A DNA stretch of 64,000 nt from assembly GCA_964057225.1 (NCBI GenBank), contig OZ059897.1:11346001-11410000 (forward strand), read 5' to 3'. This DNA comes from Auanema rhodensis (taxonomy: Eukaryota; Nematoda; Chromadorea; Rhabditida; Rhabditidae). Made by a program: the position numbers and the translations under genes. Under the pieces are notes generated by a model. The model saw only the letters and a list, made by a program, of their open reading frames with translations, had not been told where the DNA came from and ran no database searches. Below, in pieces: positions 53,301 through 64,000 of the stretch. Within the stretch, counting starts at the first letter, position 1. Every line of letters starts with the position of its first letter.

Positions 53301-54462
53301 TAGGTAATCCCAAAGTTATTACTGAGGGTTTCAAAAGCTTTGAGACATGTTGCCCATACAAGGGGCTAGTAAAATGTGACGTGCTTGCACCCACAAATTT
53401 GCTGTACCCTGTATTAGGCACACGTATTGGCGGTAAACTAATTTTTACAAACTGCCGCACTTGTGCAGTCAAAAGTAAAAATGTAACATGTGAGCACCAA
53501 AATGATGTAAATGATAGAAAGCTGCATCTAACTGTGACACATGTTGAGCTTGAGTGTGCCATACAACGTGGCTATAAAGTGCTTCATGTGCATGAGGTGT
53601 GGCACTGGGAAGAATGGCAACAAGGCGGCCTGTTGAAAGAGTTTGTACAAAAGTACATAAAAATTAAACAAGAGGCATCAAGCTGGCCAAAACCAAACAT
53701 GACAGAGGAAGAAAAGGTATGTTTTAATAAAAGTATCACATTAAATAGAATTTTACAGGTAATATATATCCAAGAGCACGAGGAGAACACTGGTGTTGCT
53801 CTGGAGAGCAATAAAATTTAAAAGAATGCTGCCATGCGTAGCATTGCCAAACTGCAGCTAAATAGGTTTGTAAACTTTTTAAAAACAATACATTACAAAT
53901 TTGCTTATAGTGTCTGGGGTAAAATGGGTCAAAGACCTGATAAAGCCCAAACCAAGATTATTGGTGTTGAGGACCCAGAAATTGGTAGGATCATTACTGA
54001 TCCTGCAAGGGAACTCACTGGGTTCAAAATTGTGGATAATGTTGCGTACTGGACAACAGTACCAGAGGATTCACATTTGGCACCACCGCCTTTTACAAAT
54101 GTAGCTATTGCGGCCTATACAACCGCTCATGCAAGGCTACTATTGTATATGTGAAATATGTAACAAAAGCAAAGGGAGTGGTAAGTACGAGCTTTGACTT
54201 TTCAAATAATTTTATAATTTTCAGACATTTTTCGTTGGACCACACGGCAGCGTCAGTGGTAAACTTTGAAAGTATGGAGCGACTGGTTCGCGGACTCGTT
54301 ATGGATGGAGAAAAATTGGTTTTAAAAACCAATACAACCTTGTTAAAGAGGCAACTCGGTGCCATATCCACAATGGATATGAATAAAAGTACTAGAGTTG
54401 TAATGGATAAACTTTGTTATCTACAAGATTATAGTACTTTACCCTACGATTATTGTGTTTAA
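50400..54462 (+). pseudogene. polB: Protein-primed DNA polymerase B, Polinton C
   Basis: This is the only copy with motif A (YVDFRSLYPY, about 53,246-53,275) and with longer N-terminal exons. These include an exon at about 50,402-50,460 (CEELGFDYEEIY) and one from about 50,509 to 50,636 with a VIEVITLNDSDNE segment. A zinc-binding exon follows at about 51,640-52,270. All three exonuclease motifs are lost in a deletion at about 52,545. Motif C is lost in a second deletion near 54,149. Stops occur near 52,007 and 53,819. Motif B (SVWGKMGQR) is present near 53,911. It is inactive. Confidence 0.88.
50765..51530. repeat. About 160-bp tandem repeat in polB intron of C
   Basis: This has the same repeat family as 25,240-26,150, with about four degenerate units. 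Confidence 0.7.
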
Positions 54463-54603
54463 TATATTTGAATTTATAAATTTTTATCATCTTGTATATA
54501 TTTGTATTTATAAAGTTTTATTATTGTACATATATTTATTTTTAAAAATAGTTGTATTAATAAATTTTATTCTTATATCTTTTAAAGAATTTTATTACAT
54601 ACA

Positions 54604-55941
54604 TTACAAACTGGTATCAATATATGGAGCACGATTGTTGTCAATTGAAAGAATAGAGTCATATTCTGCATAAACAATAGCATATAAGCCCTCTTGCGGC
54701 GTTTGTAGACCAAATTCCAATTTCAAGGCTACATAACCTTGCCGTATAACATCAAATAACTCTGACGAATGCACAGTAGGAGAAATATCAAATACAAAAA
54801 ATGTGAAACCAGCTTTATACATTGCTGGTGTAATACCATTGGATGAATCTGTACGACCAAGTCCCAAACCTTCCAGCATGTCAATATATGCTGTGGCATA
54901 GGAAGATCGCCATTCTAGATTTTAAGGACGGGTAGGTATTACCCTATTGTTGAGCGTCAAGTATATATTTTTTAAATCAAACGGTTTAAAGTTGAATGGC
55001 GAATGTTTAAAAGTACCATTATAGGCGTGTGCGCCGACAAGACCTACTACAACACGTTTCGGTGTATGCGACGTGAATAATATGTTATTGGGTGAATCCA
55101 AACGGCCTCCTTCTATGAAATAAGATCGCATTTTCACTGACGTCATGGGGTAGTGTATTCGTTCCTTTACAAGTTTATCTTCTATAGCCATAGCTAATCC
55201 AGCGTTTAGATCAAACTCTTGAATAAGCAAGTGCACATCGTTGATATCTATTTTCAGGTTTGGAAACTCCTCCTTCATTGCAGCATCCTTGCTTTCATTA
55301 TTCCATCCAAGTGTGTCAATTAAAAAATTATCACGGTTTAGATATGCAGTTAGCTCCATTTTTGAATAGTTTACAAACAGTCGTTCCGGATTGAATAAGT
55401 CGATACTGATGGGAGCAGCCATCTCACACAATATGCCATTTTTAACAAGCCCTTGTCGCGCTCTAAATCCAGGACTGGCTGCATTATCTATATATCTATC
55501 CGCATAATAGCCTGATATGGCAAGTTTGCTCTCTTTAACATCGTTGCTATACATTAGAATATTCTCAATATATGTTTTGTAGGCATGATTTACGGTAGAG
55601 TCATACACGCTAACATCACCAATTTTTAAATGATACGAGTGTATCAAACTGGCTGCAAATTGTTGGCATGGTGCAAAAACAAGGTTGTCTGGTACTGGAT
55701 CACCGTTTGTGGTTACAATTTTGAATTTTACATTCAACCAACACCTTCTCAGATTAAGAAATGATTTGGAATTTTGGGCTATAACAAATTCCCATGGTCC
55801 TTGAGGAAGAAAAGTATTTTTCAAAAATTTTTCTTGTACAGTACGAGTGGATTCAACACCCAATGCCGACGCTGGTATATCACCATAGTTAATATTAGGT
55901 AAAAGGGCTTGTGCTGATTTTGAATCTATCAGTTGAGCCAT
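54604..55941 (-). pseudogene. Major capsid protein, Polinton C
   Basis: This is nearly full length and close to copy A, but a TAA at about 54,922-54,924 interrupts the frame after residue 339. The remaining 91 residues continue in the same frame from 54,879. It does not share the two-base loss of A. Confidence 0.85.
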
Positions 55942-56310
55942 TTAAATACGATACGACCGCTCACGAGTTATGCACAGACGCTTATGGGGTTTTGTGGTTT
56001 TGCGTCGTCACCGTTTGCCCAAGCCGGTAAGATCTCGTATAGCTTGCCGGCCGGCTGTTTTAAGAGTTTCCTTGAAATTATCGCCTTTCAGCACCCCATT
56101 GACAATTTCATTACCAGTTTTCAGCAACTGTCCGCCAAGAGGTGAATTTACAACTGGACTATTGCTTACAGCACTGGATAATGCGTTCCTTCCAGCATTG
56201 ATGAGATTTTGGGCTATAGGTGATTGAATAATGCGAGGTAAAAACGATGCCAAAGTTGCCAGTATACCACCCAGGCCATGACCTTTCTGCATACCACGTT
56301 GAAACATCAT
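55942..56310 (-). pseudogene. Small basic virion protein, Polinton C
   Basis: This is as in A with the start missing, but the middle is open (GNEIVNGVLKGD). A TGA at 56,008-56,010 cuts off the Arg/Lys tail. Confidence 0.75.
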
Positions 56311-56374
56311 TCCACTTTTGATTCAAAAGTGTTGTCCATTGAATTGAGTTCAAGTCTAGAAGGAGGTGTGGCAT

Positions 56375-56729
56375 ATATATGCATATGCGACAACATTTGT
56401 ATTACAAATACCACATAGCCACCACAAGTGTATTCAATTATACGTTGTGGTTTGCAAGTATTAATTTTTACCTTTTTATATTTGGCCAGATAATTTTGAA
56501 TGTACTTGTTCATTTTATATCCCAAGCTACAGAAAAAATAGGCTTGCTTGTTACGGACAAAGATGACCTGCCAATGTGTGCCTGGCTTATCATGTGTGTC
56601 AGTATTTACGACAAGTGCAAAGTTTTTACGACGCGTTTTGGGTAGGGTATCAGCGCTATATACACCGAGGAATAGTTTGCAAATTCTGGGGACAGATTGC
56701 AATAGTGATACTATTTCAGACAAATATAT
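56375..56729 (-). pseudogene. Adenain-like protease fragment at second chimeric junction
   Basis: This repeats 31,517-31,871 with a constant offset of 24,858 bases, including the lost start, the Cys in place of the acidic residue, and the inverted-leader tail. Confidence 0.75.
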
Positions 56730-56840
56730 TTTAGTAGAATGATCTAGTGTAACTTTTGTATTGCGCGCGTGCGGTTCGATATGCCGCACCTCGTTTTGGA
56801 TTTAAACTCTATTCAATGGACAACACTTTTAAATTAACAA

Positions 56841-57107
56841 ATGGGTGGCGCCCCATTTAGCGGAATGATGTTTCAACGTGGAATGCAGAGGGGTCATGGT
56901 TTGGGTGGTATTTTGGCAACTTTGGCATCACTTCTACCACGCATCATTCAATCACCTATAGCCCAAAATCTCATCAATGCAGGAAGAAACGCCTTATCCA
57001 GTGCTGTAAGCAATAGTCCAGTTGTAAATTCACCTCTTGGCGGACAGTTGCTGAAAACTGGTAATGAAATTGTTGATGGGAGTAGAGAGCCATGCCGAAT
57101 TTACTAA
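56841..57107 (+). pseudogene. Small basic virion protein, truncated plus-strand copy 2
   Basis: This repeats 31,983-32,249, with one Lys to Glu difference near the break point. It is truncated at the same place by the same foreign sequence. Confidence 0.75.
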
Positions 57108-57120
57108 CCACGCCCCCAAA

Positions 57121-57230
57121 CAGTTGCTAAAAACATACTTTTGAGGGCGTCAGCTGCTAAAAACATACTTTTGGGGGCGTCAGCTGTCAAAATCATATTT
57201 TCGGCGTCAGCTGTCAAAAATATAATTTTC
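57121..57230 (+). repeat. 30-bp tandem repeat, second copy
   Basis: This is the duplicate of 32,263-32,372, with the same units and order. Confidence 0.8.
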
Positions 57231-58637
57231 CTCCCGAGGCAGGCTCTCGAGCCTGCACATGGATCAAAGTGCATGATTTTTTTAAAATCTTTTTTAAAAT
57301 TATTTTTTAATGTATTATTTTAAATGAATTTTTATTATTTATATATTTGTTAATTGTATTTGTAAATATTTTTAAAATTATTTCTTTTTAAATGTATTTT
57401 TAATATTTATATATGTTTTAAATATTATTATTTAATTATTTATTTTTAAATATATTTTTAATAATATTTCTTTTTAAATGTATTTTAATATTTATATATT
57501 TTTTAATTGTATCTTTAAAACTGAATAAATTATTTCTCATATATATTGTTTTTTATATATTTAAATATTTTTAAAAAGTAATCAATATGTTCACCGTACC
57601 TCTTATGGGTTACTCAATGGAACTCATATCGAAGGTCAATTCGATAAGAAGTACTAAATATTTAAACTAAATTTAATGAAACACATATCGAAGGTTAATT
57701 CGATAAGATCGTTAAAACAGGTGCACTACACATGGCAAAAGTTGTGTTCATAAAAATATGATAAATAGCTGTACACCATATGTGCCCATAACGCTAAAGA
57801 ATACTTACTATGCCAAGGGGTCATGAGTATATACGAATATTTTCAAATTTTTTAACATCAAAAATGTTACTTTAAAGTAATTATTGTTGTAGCCCTAATA
57901 GTTTATAAATGTTCTGATAGCTAATGTATTTCATAACTATGTTTAAGAATAGAATAAATGTTTCGTAATATATTTATTGAACAATAAATTTTCATTTAAA
58001 ATTAGAACATGTGTTAACATTTTGTAAGAGTTTCTTTTTTACAAAATGTCTGGAAATGTTGTACTTGTAATCGGATGTGTACAAGTCTGTTTTTCGCAAC
58101 AATCCTGCGTTTCCTCAGTGGGATCCAACATTTTGAATTAGTGTTTCCTGAAAATAAGAGTGTACCACAGCTGTTATAATAAGAATATGAATACAATATT
58201 AAACGATCCTATTGTAATCTTCCACAATTTTGGATGACAGTTGTTATTGTATAGGGACTTGTCACAAATGAGTTGAATTATTGTTAAATATTTGTATTTA
58301 CGAAGTCGAATGCTGTAACAAGTAATTAATAAGCGGATAGTTTACAGGTTGTTAATCCGGCAACTGTTGGCGCAATCGGTGTATTTTAGCGCATTTGGCA
58401 GCTGTTTGCGCAACAAACTGCTAATTAATGTATAAATGCATATATTTGTTGTAATATATAACAAATAGAAAAGCCGCATACAGCAGTCAACTGTTTTGTG
58501 AAAGAGGTGGAGTGGGTAGAGCTTTACAACAAAGTTTGTATAAAAGGTGGCAAAATTTTTTAGACCGAAATTTGCATTTCAGCTCCGCCAACAAGTCGAC
58601 TCTACGATCCAGTTCTGTCAACAAGTCTACTCTCCGA

Positions 58638-59165
58638 TCCAGCTCCGCCACCAAGTTTTCTCGCCGATCCACCTCTGCCAACAAGTCGACGATCTGATCC
58701 AACGTCAACAGACTGCTGCTAGGACTTTTCTCTACTCTACTTGGACCCTAGACGTAAAAGTTCGTTGTTGTTTAGGAAAAGCCTCCAATTGGGCTACAAA
58801 CATGAAGCGTTCCGCTCTTGTTGATGTAGAGAATATTGTACCTTCGACACCGGAACCGGATGTTCCACGATCACCCACACCAGGACCCAACTTTGCTGCC
58901 ACATTCTTTGGTAAGGTTTTATTTTTGTTATCAATTATTTTTTGTTTAGACACACCAAAAAAGCAGGTACAAATCTCAAAGGATAGCTCTCCACAACAGC
59001 CTGTAGTTATGAGACCAATATGTCTCTGCAAAACTTCCGATCCAGCTCCGCCACCAAGTTTTCTCGCCGATCCACCTCTGCCAACAAGTCGACGATCTGA
59101 TCCAACGTCAACAGACTGCTGCTAGGACTTTTCTCTACTCTACTTGGACCCTAGACGTAAAAGTT
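58638..59165 (+). repeat. 403-bp tandem duplication in the zinc-ribbon gene of D
   Basis: The first exons occur twice, with starts at 58,802 and 59,205. The duplication joins the Cys-cluster region of the first copy (after CLCKT) back into the 30-bp repeat upstream. A 39-base segment including CTCTACTTGGACC, absent from B, is in both copies, so it was gained before the duplication. Confidence 0.88.
58802..59123 (+). pseudogene. Zinc-ribbon gene of D, truncated first copy
   Basis: Exon 1 and the short intron are normal, but exon 2 runs out of the Cys cluster into the 30-bp repeat and ends at a TAG. It has lost most of the metal-binding residues. Confidence 0.65.
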
Positions 59166-59204
59166 CGTTGTTGTTTAGGAAAAGCCTCCAATTGGGCTAC
59201 AAAC

Positions 59205-59582
59205 ATGAAGCGTTCCGCTCTTGTTGATGTAGAGAATATTGTACCTTTGACACCGGAACCGGATGTTCCACGATCACCCACACCAGGACCCAACTTTGCT
59301 GCCACATTCTTTGGTAAGGTTTTATTTTTGTTATCAATTATTTTTTGTTTAGACACACCAGAAAAACAGGTACAAATCTCAAAGGATAGCTCTCCACAAC
59401 AGCCTGTAGTTATGAGACCAATATGTCTCTGCAAAACTTGTAGGGATACATTGCAAGTCGTAGACGAGTACCACTGTTTCAGCCTCTGTGTCAAGTGTAG
59501 AGCGAGGAATGATGCCTTAGGGCTTTTAAAAGTTTTCCGTCATTATAAACCTGAAAATTCAACAATCAATGTAGGATTATAA
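59205..59582 (+). CDS. Zinc-ribbon-like protein, Polinton D
   Basis: This is a complete second copy, equal to the B gene apart from a few substitutions (for example Glu for Lys after the splice site). It has the same two-exon structure and Cys/His cluster. The family is unknown. Confidence 0.55.
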   Translation: MKRSALVDVENIVPLTPEPDVPRSPTPGPNFAATFFGKVLFLLSIIFCLDTPEKQVQISKDSSPQQPVVMRPICLCKTCRDTLQVVDEYHCFSLCVKCRARNDALGLLKVFRHYKPENSTINVGL

Positions 59583-59619
59583 AATTATTAATTCTAATTG
59601 TTATTTTTTCTTTTACAGA

Positions 59620-60035
59620 TGCGTTCTTATTCTAGCATGTCATCAACGCAATTGTTGAATAATATGGGTTACATTGCCATTTATACTGATGAGTCAACTG
59701 TCAAGTCTTTTGGTTATAAGCAGAATGTGTTCTACTTTAAATTAAGTCAACAGGCGCTCAACTTGAATATGCTTATCCGTTTTGATCCATCGTTTTGACT
59801 ACAACAAGCACAAACTGTTTAATGGACAGTTGGTTGATTTTGTTGTGTTATATTTAAATTTTCTTAGCCGTAACATTTTTTTTCCAGCTCTTGAAGTTTG
59901 AAATTATCCATCAACAGCCGACTCTCAAACCAACTGGTAAGCATTGAAAATTTAAATATTAATCAGTTTATAATTATAGGTTATATCATTGTCTTGGCTT
60001 TTATGTTTTGCTGGTTTTTTATTGTTACAATATGA
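59620..60035 (+). pseudogene. Membrane-helix gene of D
   Basis: This duplicates 34,321-34,736, including the 13-base near-duplication that breaks the frame, so that damage predates the segmental duplication. Confidence 0.45.
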
Positions 60036-60094
60036 ACGATTGATCAAATAAATCATTTATTATTAATACAATTGTTTACAACAACAGTGAAAAA

Positions 60095-61213
60095 TTATAC
60101 ATTTAAATTTTCTGCATCTATCCATTCATTAAAGTTGTCGGGATAGCCACTCCGTTTCACAAATACTTGGCGTTTACCATTTCGTGTACGCTCTTTCAAA
60201 ACTTTCTCAATATAGTACTGGTTGCTTTTATTAGTAGCCAACACAAGTTCAGGCTCATAAAATATTCCCTTTATACGTTCACCATTATAATCTACAAGTT
60301 TATACACGGTTGGGTTCCCGGCTACAATCTCATCAATTGTGAATAGTTCCATTGTATATCCAGACTCGTAACTTTTTTCAAAAGTACGCCTGTTCTTGCT
60401 TATGCGAACATTATCACCAATTTTGAATCGGTTGCGAACAGCTGGTGCATATTCTTCAACGAATATATTTGCTGTAACATCTACGGGGCGCATTTTAATC
60501 GACCGATTATAAGATTTGTTCATTCCTTCGACCAAGTCATCTAGTATATCAATCCATCGATGATTATTCTTGTAATAGAGATATTTCATCATGCGTGTTT
60601 TTAAAGTTCTATTTGCTCGCTCCACCATTGCAGCCTTTTGTGGTGAACTTGTAGATCCGTGCAGTATGGCAAACTTTTTGAATAGTTTTTCACAATGATT
60701 ATTATAAAACTCTGTGCCATTATCAGTAATCAACTGAATTGGTATAAAATTCTTGAATAAACTTTCAAATGCACTAGCAACCTCTATACCACCTTTAGTT
60801 TTCAAAGGCCTAACATTTAACATGCGTGTATAAACATCAATCATGGTCAACATGTAAGCATAGCCGTCGTTTAATTTTTTATATTTTTGCATATCAACCA
60901 AATCTGCTTGCACTGTTAGAAATCGACCACATCCTCTAGTCTTTCTAGTCTGCATACGCATTCTGGTTGGTTTATGCCGTGTAAAAGTTTCAGAATCTTG
61001 CAAAAAATCATCAACTTGTACCTTTGAAATGCCATGTTTTCGTGCTTGCGATAATAAATTCTTGGCTGATGTATATGAAGCTGGATGTTTTATATCGTAA
61101 TAAATGCTCGCCAAAATATCATTTCCATAATCTAATGTAGAACCTTTTACGACCTTGGCCATTCTGTGAGTCTCCTTCTCGTGGTGTGTAATATGATTCG
61201 GCGGCAGTATCAA
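60095..61213 (-). CDS. Polinton integrase with chromodomain, copy D
   Basis: The 372-residue frame is identical to the B copy except Ser to Asn near residue 236. Catalytic D, D, E and the chromodomain are intact. Confidence 0.92.
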   Translation of the reverse strand: MILPPNHITHHEKETHRMAKVVKGSTLDYGNDILASIYYDIKHPASYTSAKNLLSQARKHGISKVQVDDFLQDSETFTRHKPTRMRMQTRKTRGCGRFLTVQADLVDMQKYKKLNDGYAYMLTMIDVYTRMLNVRPLKTKGGIEVASAFESLFKNFIPIQLITDNGTEFYNNHCEKLFKKFAILHGSTSSPQKAAMVERANRTLKTRMMKYLYYKNNHRWIDILDDLVEGMNKSYNRSIKMRPVDVTANIFVEEYAPAVRNRFKIGDNVRISKNRRTFEKSYESGYTMELFTIDEIVAGNPTVYKLVDYNGERIKGIFYEPELVLATNKSNQYYIEKVLKERTRNGKRQVFVKRSGYPDNFNEWIDAENLNV

Positions 61214-61835
61214 AAGTTTTTGACCTTTTACTTTTGAGTGTACGAACCGGTGATGGTGAATATCGAATAACAGCTTTACGATGACGAGGCGTTCTAGGTA
61301 ATAGAGTAGAGTCCAAGTCTGTAACAGCCGGTTTAGCTCTAGTTACAACGTCAACTGAATCATTGTCAGCCGACTCTCTTCTAGTTTGTTTCTTGTTAGA
61401 ACTAGATACGCCTTTACTGGCTAAAAACTTTGACAAGACTGAAAATCCATTGGACTCCGTTTTTGTTTTATCCAATACAAAATCTAAAATTTTTGTAATA
61501 TTGGTGTTTGGTACAGCCTCATTATTAATCACAAGTTGGTTATTCTTGTTTGTGCGCACCTCTGGAAATTTCTCCCACAAATTGTTATACTTTCTTGGCA
61601 ATTTGTATTCTGGCAATAGAGGTGGATCAGCATTTTCCACTTGTACTGATATGGGCGCATATATACTCTCTCTATAGTTTTTGAGACGAGCAATCAAGTC
61701 TTCGTATAGTTCAGCCTTTTTATAATCGGGTATAGCTTTATTTTCTCGTAAAAGCTTGAGCTCTGCATCAAACATGTCTATATTAATTGTTTCCTTGTCG
61801 ACAGGAATTAGTCAATATTTATGGTTGAGCTTTAT
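61119..61835 (-). pseudogene. Unknown Polinton protein, broken copy in D
   Basis: The ATG has become ATA and codon 8 is TGA. An internal Met at 61,775 leaves a 218-residue open frame that could still be translated. Confidence 0.6.
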
Positions 61836-62140
61836 GATTTAAAACCAAAATAGGCAATACCACATGTAACTATGGTTTTCAATTGTTTGTGTGAAAGCGT
61901 TGCCAATAATGATTTAGCCTTTTCCGGTGTGCGTATCAAAGCTATTTGACGTAATAATGAAGATATGGGCAAGAGGGTTTTATATTCCTTGTTGGTTAAA
62001 AGAAAATTATTATTTTTCACAATATTAAATACAATTTCAACAATAATTTAAATTTGTGCAAAAGAAAATGAGGAAACAGAACAAGGAGTTTCGGCGCAAG
62101 AAGACAAAAAGTTGAAATTTGACAGAATACGACCACTCAT
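61832..62140 (-). pseudogene. Unknown small Polinton protein, broken copy in D
   Basis: One substitution in the early part creates a stop upstream of a 62-codon remnant (61,832-62,020). It is otherwise the same as 36,533-36,841. Confidence 0.5.
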
Positions 62141-62152
62141 TAAACAAGCACT

Positions 62153-62799
62153 TTAATCACTAAACACATTTCTGGCAACATGAACAATAGGGTTCTCCGC
62201 TGTTATATCAGATAGTATACGCTGCTTCTCACTTGTTAAAGGATGATTGTCAATCAGTAAATGACTATAGGGAGTAGACATTGCATCATCATACGCCTCT
62301 AGAGCATTTTTGAAACGTGGCCCAAATAATTGCTGCAGACAATTACGTATTTCTAAAATATCTGAATGACTTTTCATCAGTATTATATATGTACTATTGA
62401 TTCAACTGGTCCTGTCCAGTTGAAATGCCGCTTGCACAAGATTAAACACTGCCAAATTCCAGTGATGTGCCCACACTGTAAAAATGTTGTTGAGTAATTC
62501 CTTTGCTGCTTTATTCGATGAAAAAAAGTTCATCAAATCATCCAGCACTAGTATAGTATTTACTCCCTTTGTTCTTTTATTAAATCAGGATCAGGAGGCC
62601 CTTGAATAATTATTAAACGCTCATCATTTATTGGTACACCTGACGATGATCCACATTGACTGAACCAGAATATTCTATCAATGGGGACGTTGAAAAACTT
62701 TTCAGTATTTTCGCATATGTGCTTTATGAGGGTTGTTTTACCGTATTGGGTTGCCCCTATTACAGTTGTCTGACTGGGTAGTATGAAGCTGAAAACCAT
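62153..62799 (-). pseudogene. DNA-packaging ATPase, copy D
   Basis: This has the same Walker motifs, -1 frame change and in-frame TGA as in B, at an offset of 25,299 bases. One Tyr to His change lies near the C-terminus. Confidence 0.85.
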
Positions 62800-62878
62800 A
62801 ATCAACCACTCGTAAATGTACCTAAAATGCAAATGATTTCATTTGTAATAGTGTACACGTATCAAGTGGTGGTTTGTC

Positions 62879-64000
62879 ATGGATGATTTTTACATTACTC
62901 TTCCATCATCAGTTGACTCTGAAAAAAGTAATACATCATCAGTGTTTCTTACCAGATTACCTGAAACACTAAGGCTACGCAATAACAGATATTGCATTGG
63001 GCTGACAGACATAATTTTTCCGTGTTCGATATAAAATGTACAAGAAAATCTTTCTTATACACTACGTTTTTCCAACAGAAAGTTTATTCTACACTTGCCC
63101 AAAGGTAACTATGCAAATGGTGATGAAATAATACGCGGAATCAATGCTGGAAAAGAACAATTTATTGCTAGCAGCACTAAACCTCTTGGAGCTGAGGAAG
63201 AAGCACGTATAAAGGGTTTGATAGATAAAGATGAAGATGTGAAAAAGTGGTATAATAATCGACAAGCTGAGGCTAAACTTGTCAAGGAAATGCTGGCAGA
63301 CGCCACGTTTCGGTTTAACAAAACACTACAACGCATAGAGTTTTAACAAGTAAGCGTCTATTATTGAATGCAACACTCGGTGATGCTCTCGCATATTTTC
63401 TTGACTTTGAGAATAAAATTATCAACAACACGTTAATAGCCAGGCGCCCCATTGAATTTTCAAATAACATTAATACAATGTATATACAGTCATGTGCAAA
63501 AAACCTCGGACAAAAATATCTTAGAGGCCCCAGAAACCCCTTACAAACTACAACAAAATAAAATTTAGTAAAAAATCAATATTTAAGGCTTATGAAGTAT
63601 CAATTTTTCAGAAAATAGGCATCAATCTACTGAAACTAAACAATCAATTTAACGATTGAAATTTTTTAACTTTGGAAGCATGAATAATTAAAATTAAAAT
63701 GCAAAATTCATTTTTTTATTATTTAGATGGCTAAAGGAAAGAAGACTTGTGAGAAGTAAGAGTTATAATCCGTAACTTGAAAAAAAAGGGCTGACAATTA
63801 GAAAAATCAGCGACCTTCTCAGTATTCCAAAAAGTACTGTGCATCAAGTGTTCAAAGATGATGCTCGACCTTATCCAATACAAGGAGAAATGAGAGGAAG
63901 ACCCCGGAAAACCACACAAAGACAGGATGAAATGTTAGTTAAACTTGTTACTAAACATCCAGAACTAACGTCCACCGCTCTGAGTCAACATCTTCTGAAA
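62879..64000 (+). pseudogene. Minor capsid protein, copy D (incomplete)
   Basis: This repeats the B gene, including the early in-frame TAA and the Tc1-like insertion at 63,487. The window ends inside the insertion, so the 3' part is not seen. Confidence 0.82.
63487..64000 (+). mobile_element. Tc1-like transposon, second family, copy in D (cut by window end)
   Basis: The left inverted repeat and the first half of the defective transposase match 38,188-38,701. It has the same TA target, so it was carried by the duplication. Confidence 0.92.

Larger units (their letters stand above)
48832..56374. mobile_element. Polinton/Maverick C (partial)
   Basis: The left terminus is present (hairpin GCAGGCTC-TC-GAGCCTGC at 48,842-48,859), followed by subterminal repeats, polymerase B (+), major capsid (-) and basic protein (-). 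It ends in the same head-to-head junction as element A. It is diverged from A up to about 54,983 and nearly identical from there. Confidence 0.88.
54983..64000. repeat. Segmental duplication, second copy
   Basis: This is the partner of 30,125-38,701. It reaches the window edge and probably continues. It carries the chimeric junction, the Polinton terminus and the Tc1-like insertion found in the first copy. Confidence 0.88.
57239..64000. mobile_element. Polinton/Maverick D (left part, runs off the window)
   Basis: This is nearly identical to 32,381-38,701 apart from a 441-base gain near 58,713-59,160 and scattered changes. Terminal hairpin at 57,239-57,256, motif copies at 57,627 and 57,686. 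Genes in order: zinc-ribbon, membrane-helix gene, integrase (-), two unknowns (-), ATPase (-), minor capsid (+) with its Tc1-like insertion. Confidence 0.9.

Noticed and set aside
1..64000. Many open frames of 60-140 codons antisense to pol, transposase, protease and capsid genes (for example 13,036-13,260 and 31,521-31,787)
   Set aside because: They lie opposite conserved coding sequence, have no domains and repeat only because the sense genes repeat.

Overview
The window is a stretch of eukaryotic, AT-rich, gene-poor DNA made almost entirely of mobile elements. Introns of about 40-55 bases with TTTCAG-type acceptors, Ty3/gypsy retroelements, Tc1-like transposons and adenovirus-like Polinton/Maverick elements point to an invertebrate. 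I favour a nematode, but nothing in the sequence proves it. No ordinary single-copy host gene, rRNA, tRNA or CRISPR array is visible.

1-11,386: a young LTR retrotransposon on the minus strand. Its flanking repeats of about 1.02 kb differ at only three places. Its order is gag, an envelope-like glycoprotein, protease, reverse transcriptase, RNase H, integrase. The envelope-like region lies between nucleocapsid and protease, not after integrase, and the reading frame steps by -1 twice.

11,399-24,102: five tandem units of one multi-exon gene fragment carrying a kinase-type catalytic-loop motif. Units 1-4 carry the same 1,411-bp Tc1-like transposon at the same TA. Unit 5 keeps the empty site, so the insertion came first and the array grew afterwards.

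24,103-64,000: Polinton/Maverick territory. Element B (32,381-46,958) is complete end to end, with terminal inverted repeats. From left to right it holds a zinc-ribbon gene, a small membrane-protein gene, integrase with chromodomain (-), two unknown genes (-), packaging ATPase (-), minor capsid (+), C2H2 zinc-finger gene (-), adenain-like protease (-), small basic virion protein (+), major capsid (+) and protein-primed DNA polymerase B (-). A (24,103-31,516) and C (48,832-56,374) are half elements in the opposite orientation (polymerase, major capsid, basic protein). Each is fused head-to-head to a protease/basic-protein fragment. D (57,239-64,000) is a second copy of the left part of B. From about 30,125 the sequence repeats almost identically from about 54,983 to the window end, so the A/B junction and the C/D junction are one large duplication.

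The Polinton genes together would make a virus-like particle: integrase and polymerase for replication and insertion, two jelly-roll capsid proteins, a packaging ATPase and a maturation protease. Integrase, protease, basic protein, major capsid and zinc-finger genes are open in B. ATPase, minor capsid and all three polymerase copies are broken. Three further Tc1-like insertions lie in Polinton genes: the minor capsid of B, its copy in D, and the polymerase of B. Between B and C lies the 3' end of a second gypsy-like element (46,959-48,830).
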